A stretch of DNA of 54,886 nt from contig CAQCFX010000005.1 in the NCBI GenBank assembly GCA_948766235.1, positions 1 to 54,886 of the forward strand. The letters are read 5' to 3'. How positions within the stretch are numbered: the stretch's first letter is position 1; each line of letters opens with the position of its first letter. The position numbers and the translations under genes are program-made. The notes under the pieces were generated by a model. It was not told where the DNA came from. It was given only the letters and a program-made list of their open reading frames with translations, and did no database searches. The stretch comes from an uncultured Oscillospiraceae bacterium (GTDB lineage: Bacteria > Bacillota > Clostridia > Oscillospirales > Oscillospiraceae). Positions 50,057 through 54,886 of the stretch are shown here, one piece after another.

Positions 50057-51058
50057 TTGTCAAAGAAGAAAAAGGAAACCGATTTTCTCTCCATCTCCGC
50101 CCGGGTGCGGGTGATGGAAACCCGCCTGCTCACCGCCGAGCGGATGGAGCGGATGATTGACGCCCGGGACGCCGCCGAGGCCGCCAAGGTGCTTGGCGAG
50201 TGCGGCTATCCCGACCTGGCGCAGGTCACGCCCTCCGCGGTGGAGGATATGCTGGCCCACGCCCAGGGCGCTCTGTTCGAGGACCTGGGCAAAGCGGTGG
50301 ACGATCCCGCGCTGCTGGACCTGTTCCGCTGCAAGTACGACTACCACAACGCCAAGGTGCTGATTAAGTCGGCGGCCCTGGGCCTGGACCAGGGGCAGCT
50401 GCTGCTGCGGGGCGGACGGTATGAGCCGGAAAAGCTGGCGGAGGACTTCCGCCGGGAGGACCTGCGCAGCTGCGCCCCCGCCTTTCAGGAGGCCGTGGCC
50501 CACGCCCGGGAGCTGCTGGGCTCCTCCGGCGACCCCCAGCAGGCCGACTTTGTGCTGGACCGGGCCTATTACGCGGAGCTGACCCAGCTGGCCCAGCAGT
50601 CCGGCAGCGACTTTTTGCAGGGCTATGTGACGCTGGCCATTGACACGGCCAACCTGCGTGCCGCCGTGCGCGCCGCCCGGCTGGACAAGGGACCTGACTT
50701 TCTGCGTCTGGTTCTGGTGGAGGGGGGCGCGGTGCCCCCGGCGGACATCGCCGTCACCCCCGGCCCCGACCTGGCCCGGCTGTACCACAGCTCCGCCCTG
50801 CTCTCCGCCGCCGAGGCGGGAGCGGCCCTGGCTGTGCCGGGGGGCGCGGCCCTCACCGAGTTCGAGCGGCTGTGCGACGACGCGCTGATGGCCTATATGG
50901 CCAAGGCGCGGATGATTCCCTTCGGGGAGCAGCCCGTGGCGGCCTATCTCTACGCCCGGGAGGCGGAGGCCACCGCCATCCGCATCATTCTCACCGGGCG
51001 CATGGCAGGCATTGACGGCGCTACCATCCGGCAGCGCCTGCGCCGGGCCTACTGTTAA
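50057..51058 (+). CDS. ntpC: V-type ATPase subunit C (d-type)
   Basis: This 333-residue all-helical protein links the central stalk to the K ring. Recognisable parts are ARVRVMETRLLTAERMERMI, FRCKYDYHNAKVLIKSAALG, and MIPFGEQPVAAYLYAREAEA near the end. The start is called as TTG at 50057 because AAAGGGGG is 7 nt upstream. An in-frame ATG at 50036 (seven residues longer) has no ribosome site. Confidence 0.88.
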   Translation: MSKKKKETDFLSISARVRVMETRLLTAERMERMIDARDAAEAAKVLGECGYPDLAQVTPSAVEDMLAHAQGALFEDLGKAVDDPALLDLFRCKYDYHNAKVLIKSAALGLDQGQLLLRGGRYEPEKLAEDFRREDLRSCAPAFQEAVAHARELLGSSGDPQQADFVLDRAYYAELTQLAQQSGSDFLQGYVTLAIDTANLRAAVRAARLDKGPDFLRLVLVEGGAVPPADIAVTPGPDLARLYHSSALLSAAEAGAALAVPGGAALTEFERLCDDALMAYMAKARMIPFGEQPVAAYLYAREAEATAIRIILTGRMAGIDGATIRQRLRRAYC

Positions 51059-51073
51059 GAGAGGGGGAGACAA

Positions 51074-51394
51074 ATGGCAGCAAACAGCTATCAGATCGCC
51101 GTCTTGGGCGATAAGGACAGCGTCATGGGCTTCAAGGCCCTGGGGCTGACAGTCTTCCCCGCGGAGAGCGTGGAGCAGGCCCGCGCCACCCTGCACCGCA
51201 TCGCCAAGGAGGACTTCGCGGTGGTCTACCTCACCGAGCAGTTCGCCGCCCAGATGGAGGCGGACATCGCCCGGTACAAGGACGAGCTCACCCCGGCCAT
51301 CATCCTCATTCCCGGCAAGGACGGCAGCCTGGGTCTGGGCATGGCCAACATTAAGAAGTCTGTGGAACGGGCGGTCGGCGCGGACATTTTGTGA
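51074..51394 (+). CDS. ntpG: V-type ATPase subunit F (NtpG)
   Basis: This 106-residue central stalk subunit shows YQIAVLGDKDSVMGFKALGL at its start and IILIPGKDGSLGLGMANIKK near the end. GAGGGGGAG lies upstream of the ATG. Confidence 0.93.
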   Translation: MAANSYQIAVLGDKDSVMGFKALGLTVFPAESVEQARATLHRIAKEDFAVVYLTEQFAAQMEADIARYKDELTPAIILIPGKDGSLGLGMANIKKSVERAVGADIL

Positions 51395-51395
51395 T

Positions 51396-51605
51396 ATGCT
51401 CTATTTTTTCATTGGTCTTATTTTGATTGTTATCGGTATCACAATGCTCGTAAGACCGAAGTTTATTTACGAATTGACAGAGAGTTGGAAGCATGGCGGA
51501 GGTATGGACGAACCATCAGCGCTATATCTGTTTAGCACCAGATTCGGCGGTGTAATGTTTATTCTGGCCGGTATTGGCGGCCTGATTGTTCCATTCCTCG
51601 AATAA
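51396..51605 (+). CDS. Small two-helix membrane protein, DUF6199-like, inside the ATPase operon
   Basis: This 69-residue protein has a TM helix at about 3-20 (FFIGLILIVIGITMLV), a conserved-looking RPKFIYELTESWK, EPSALYLFSTRFGG and a second helix. These match the DUF6199 family pattern as far as I can recall. It begins one base after the ntpG stop, without a visible ribosome site, so it may depend on re-initiation. Its sequence is visibly more AT-rich and uses A/T-ending codons unlike its neighbours, and it separates the usual ntpG-ntpA pair. This suggests recent insertion or acquisition. Confidence 0.72.
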   Translation: MLYFFIGLILIVIGITMLVRPKFIYELTESWKHGGGMDEPSALYLFSTRFGGVMFILAGIGGLIVPFLE

Positions 51606-51658
51606 CAGCAGCACATGAGTTTTAACAATGACCTTTAGGAAAGAAGGTATAAAAGCCT

Positions 51659-53437
51659 ATGGGAAAAGTAGTTAAGGTCTCCGGCCCCCTGGTGGTGGCC
51701 ACCGGCATGGCGGACGCCAATATGTCCGACGTGGTGCGCGTGGGTCCCGAGCGCCTGATTGGTGAAATCCTCACCATGAACGGCGACTCCGCCTCCATCC
51801 AGGTCTATGAGGAGACCTCCGGCCTGGGCCCCGGCACCGAAGTGGTGACCACCGGCTCCCCCATGAGCGTGGAGCTTGGCCCCGGCATGATTGAGAACAT
51901 CTATGACGGCATCCAGCGCCCGCTGGAGAAAATTATGGAAAAGGTCCACGGCAACAACCTCCCCCGCGGCGTGGAGGTGCCCGCCATCGACCTGGAGAAG
52001 AAGTGGGACTTCACCCCTGTGGCCAAGGCCGGCGACAAGGTGGTGGGCGGCGACATCATCGGCACCGTCCCTGAGACGCCGGTGGTGCTCCACAAAATCA
52101 TGGTGCCCCCCAACCTGAAGGGCACGCTGAAAAGCGTGGTGAGCGCCGGACAGTATACCGTGCGTGAGACGGTGGCCGTGCTGGTGAAGGAGGACGGCAC
52201 CGAGGTACAGCTGGCCATGAGCCAGAAGTGGCCCGTCCGTGTGGGCCGTCCCTACAAGCACAAGTATCCCCCCATCAAGCCCCTGTCCTCCGGCCAGCGT
52301 ATCGTGGACACCTTCTTCCCCGTGGCCAAGGGCGGCACCGCCGCCATCCCCGGCCCCTTCGGCTCGGGCAAGACCGTGATGCAGCACGCCCTGGCCAAGT
52401 GGTCGGACGTGGACATCGTGGTCTACATCGGCTGCGGCGAGCGCGGCAACGAGATGACCGACGTGCTGCGGGAGTTCCCCGAGCTGGTGGACCCCCGCAC
52501 CGGCGAGACGCTGATGAAGCGCACGGTGCTGATTGCAAACACCTCCGATATGCCCGTGGCCGCCCGCGAGGCGTCCATCTACACCGGCATCACCATCGCC
52601 GAGTACTTCCGCGACATGGGCTACGACGTGGCCGTCATCGCCGACTCCACCTCCCGCTGGGCCGAAGCCCTGCGTGAGATGTCCGGCCGTCTGGAGGAGA
52701 TGCCCGGCGAAGAGGGCTACCCCGCCTATCTGGCCTCCCGTCTGGCCCAGTTCTACGAGCGCGCCGGCTCCGTGTCCTGCCTGGGGTCCGAGGAGGACCG
52801 CCGGGGCAGTCTGACCGCCGTGGGCGCCGTGTCCCCCCCGGGCGGCGACTTGGCCGAGCCCGTCAGCCAGGGCACCATGCGCATCGTCAAGGTGTTCTGG
52901 GCGCTGGACGCGTCCTTGGCCTACAAGCGCCACTTCCCTGCCATCAACTGGCTGACCTCTCACTCCCTGTATCTGGACTCCCTCAAGCCCTGGTTTGACG
53001 AGAATCTGGGCAAGGAATTCCTCCAGAACCGGGAGCAGGCCATGAGCGTGCTTCAGCAGGAGGCCAGCCTGAACGAGATTGTGCAGCTGGTTGGTAAAGA
53101 CTCCCTGTCCCCCAACGACCAGCTCACCTTGGAAACCGCCCGCATGGTCCGCGAGGACTTCCTCCAGCAAAACTCCTTTGTGGACATCGACTCCTTCTCC
53201 ACCTACGACCGGCAGGAGAAGCTGCTGGCCATGATTCTGGACTACGACAAGCTGTGCCGGGACGCCATCACCAAGGGCGCCCCCGCCGCCAAGCTGTTCG
53301 ACATCCCCGCCCGTGAGCGCATCGGCCGCGCCAAGAGCGTGCCCGCCGACGAGTACGCCCAGGTGTACGCGGATATCTCCGCTTCCATGGAAAAGGAGAT
53401 TGACGAGGTCGTGAGAAAGGCTGGTGAGGAACTGTGA
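51659..53437 (+). CDS. ntpA: V-type ATPase catalytic subunit A
   Basis: This 592-residue catalytic subunit has a beta-barrel N-domain, the A-specific insert (about 120-190), the P-loop GPFGSGKTVMQHALAKWS at about 231-248, the catalytic Glu in GCGERGNEMTDVL, and DSTSRWAEALREMSGRLEEM. It hydrolyses ATP. AAGAAGG precedes the ATG. The 53-nt gap before it contains no terminator. Confidence 0.97.
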   Translation: MGKVVKVSGPLVVATGMADANMSDVVRVGPERLIGEILTMNGDSASIQVYEETSGLGPGTEVVTTGSPMSVELGPGMIENIYDGIQRPLEKIMEKVHGNNLPRGVEVPAIDLEKKWDFTPVAKAGDKVVGGDIIGTVPETPVVLHKIMVPPNLKGTLKSVVSAGQYTVRETVAVLVKEDGTEVQLAMSQKWPVRVGRPYKHKYPPIKPLSSGQRIVDTFFPVAKGGTAAIPGPFGSGKTVMQHALAKWSDVDIVVYIGCGERGNEMTDVLREFPELVDPRTGETLMKRTVLIANTSDMPVAAREASIYTGITIAEYFRDMGYDVAVIADSTSRWAEALREMSGRLEEMPGEEGYPAYLASRLAQFYERAGSVSCLGSEEDRRGSLTAVGAVSPPGGDLAEPVSQGTMRIVKVFWALDASLAYKRHFPAINWLTSHSLYLDSLKPWFDENLGKEFLQNREQAMSVLQQEASLNEIVQLVGKDSLSPNDQLTLETARMVREDFLQQNSFVDIDSFSTYDRQEKLLAMILDYDKLCRDAITKGAPAAKLFDIPARERIGRAKSVPADEYAQVYADISASMEKEIDEVVRKAGEEL

Positions 53438-54816
53438 TCCGAGAGTATAAAACCATTCAGGAGATTGCGTCCCCGCTGATGATGGTCAAAATGGTGGAAA
53501 ACGTCACCTACGACGAGCTGGCGGAAGTCGAGCTGCCCGACGGCTCCATCCGCCGCGGCCAGGTGCTGGAGGTCAACGGCGACACCGCCGTGGTGCAGCT
53601 CTTTGAATCCGCCGCGGGCATCAACCTGGCCCAGTCCAAGGTGCGCTTCCTGGGCCATCCCCTTCAGCTGGGGGTGTCCGGCGATATGCTGGGCCGCGTC
53701 TTCAACGGCATGGGCGTGCCCATCGACGGCGGCCCCGCCATCCTGGCCGAGGAGTACCGGGACATTAACGGCCTGCCCATGAACCCCGCCGCCCGGGACT
53801 ACCCCAACGAGTTTATCCAGACGGGCATCTCCACCATCGACGGCCTGAACACCCTGGTGCGCGGCCAGAAGCTGCCCATCTTCTCCGGCTCCGGCCTGCC
53901 CCACGCCAACCTGGCCGCTCAGATTGCCCGTCAGGCCAAGGTGCTGGGGGACGAAAGCGCCAACTTCGCCGTGGTGTTCGCCGCCATCGGCATCACCTTT
54001 GAGGAGTCCGAGTTCTTTGTCCAGGAGTTTAAGCGCACCGGCGCCATTGACCGCACGGTGCTGTTCACCAACCTGGCCGACGACCCCGCCGTGGAGCGTA
54101 TCGCCACCCCGCGTATGGCGCTGACCGCCGCGGAGTATTTGGCCTTTGAGAAGGATATGCACGTGCTGGTCATCCTCACCGACATCACCAACTACGCCGA
54201 GGCCCTGCGCGAGGTGTCCGCCGCCAAAAAGGAGGTCCCGGGCCGCCGCGGCTTCCCCGGCTACCTGTACACCAACCTGGCCACCATCTACGAGCGGGCC
54301 GGGCGGCAGCTGGGCAAGGCGGGGTCCATCACCATGATCCCCATCCTCACCATGCCCGAGGACGACAAGACCCACCCCATCCCCGACCTGACGGGCTATA
54401 TCACCGAGGGCCAGATCATCCTGTCCCGCTCCCTGTACCGCCAGGGCATCAATCCCCCGGTGGACGTGCTGCCCTCCCTGTCCCGTCTGAAGGACAAGGG
54501 CATCGGCGTGGGCAAGACCCGGGAGGATCACGCCAACACCATGAACCAGCTGTTCGCGGCCTACTCCACCGGCAAGGACAACAAGGAGCTGATGTCCATC
54601 CTGGGCGAGGCGGCGCTGACCCCCACCGACCTGCTGTACGCCAAGTTCGCCGACGAGTTCGAGCGGCGCTACGTCAACCAGGGCTATGAGGAGAACCGGT
54701 CCATTGAGGAGACGCTGAACCTGGGCTGGGAGCTGCTGTCCATCCTGCCCACCGCCGAGCTGAAGCGCATCAAGCAGGAGTATATCGACAAGTATCTGCC
54801 CAAGAAAGACCAGTAA
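53434..54816 (+). CDS. ntpB: V-type ATPase regulatory subunit B
   Basis: This 460-residue subunit lacks a P-loop and has the B-type sequence SGSGLPHANLAAQIARQA, plus ITNYAEALREVSAAKKEVPG and TKPDLTGYITEGQI-like segments. It alternates with subunit A in the hexamer. The start is GTG (53434) overlapping the ntpA stop by 4 nt (GTGA). Confidence 0.97.
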   Translation: MIREYKTIQEIASPLMMVKMVENVTYDELAEVELPDGSIRRGQVLEVNGDTAVVQLFESAAGINLAQSKVRFLGHPLQLGVSGDMLGRVFNGMGVPIDGGPAILAEEYRDINGLPMNPAARDYPNEFIQTGISTIDGLNTLVRGQKLPIFSGSGLPHANLAAQIARQAKVLGDESANFAVVFAAIGITFEESEFFVQEFKRTGAIDRTVLFTNLADDPAVERIATPRMALTAAEYLAFEKDMHVLVILTDITNYAEALREVSAAKKEVPGRRGFPGYLYTNLATIYERAGRQLGKAGSITMIPILTMPEDDKTHPIPDLTGYITEGQIILSRSLYRQGINPPVDVLPSLSRLKDKGIGVGKTREDHANTMNQLFAAYSTGKDNKELMSILGEAALTPTDLLYAKFADEFERRYVNQGYEENRSIEETLNLGWELLSILPTAELKRIKQEYIDKYLPKKDQ

Positions 54817-54830
54817 AGGAGGGGTAGGTC

Positions 54831-54886
54831 ATGGCAAACACCGTGGTAAACCCCACCCGAATGGAGCTCACCCGGCTCAAGGGCAA
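54831..54886 (+). CDS. ntpD: V-type ATPase subunit D (5' end only)
   Basis: The first 18 codons plus two bases are present (MANTVVNPTRMELTRLKG), which match the start of subunit D, the rotor shaft. AAAGGAGG lies upstream. The rest is outside the window. Confidence 0.9.
   Translation, partial: MANTVVNPTRMELTRLKG

Overview
The window is GC-rich chromosomal DNA from a low-complexity-of-mobile-elements, spore-forming Firmicute, most likely a gut clostridium of the Oscillospiraceae type (Flavonifractor / Lawsonibacter / Intestinimonas-like). The evidence is a WalRK-YycHI two-component operon, spoVB and bofA sporulation genes, two T-box leaders, a purine-type riboswitch, a V-type (Na+) ATPase operon, SLH-anchored surface proteins and canonical sigma-A promoters with 17-bp spacers. 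The family assignment is inference from gene content. No phage, insertion sequence, CRISPR array or rRNA operon was seen; one tRNA is present.

Layout. 1-1399: truncated secreted Cys-rich repeat protein. 1481-1650: repeat-rich intergenic element. 1714-4920: Trp-specifying T-box and a trpXYZ-type ABC importer. 5041-7740: Cys-specifying T-box and cysE-cysS. 7761-11088: secreted C39-like peptidase, then a TetR-ABC exporter operon. 11126-17405: dockerin-bearing M60 metallopeptidase followed by an SLH protein with a cohesin-like domain. 17440-21929: unknown protein, type Ic-like aminotransferase, GNAT acetyltransferase, MATE exporter. 21977-32901: an acyl-metabolism island with two alpha/beta hydrolases, a TetR regulator, a CoA-transferase, a complete Liv-type ABC importer headed by a KAS III-fold condensing enzyme, and a divergent MaoC hydratase. 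33017-40953: flavin reductase, then NUDIX-walR-walK-yycH-yycI and spoVB-glutaminase-like amidotransferase. 41006-43349: phosphoribosyltransferase divergent from a riboswitch-controlled NCS2 purine permease. 43348-45847: TIM-barrel protein, DUF4015 protein, and the DUF2508-bofA pair. 46027-46102: tRNA-Gly. 46145-46358: a run of hairpins. 46420-54886: V-ATPase operon ntpFIKECG-(DUF6199-like)-ntpAB-ntpD, cut by the window end.

How genes work together. Both amino-acid blocks are controlled by uncharged tRNA sensing: Trp import, and Cys synthesis plus Cys charging. The M60/SLH pair looks like a self-contained surface protease module in which the protease has a dockerin but no anchor, and its neighbour has a cohesin-like domain plus three SLH repeats. 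In the acyl island, two divergent promoters each carry the same 14-bp near-palindrome at the start site, so the condensing enzyme-importer operon and the hydratase are probably one regulon. The substrate is unknown. That island is the best candidate for an undescribed system in the window, followed by the M60/cohesin pair.
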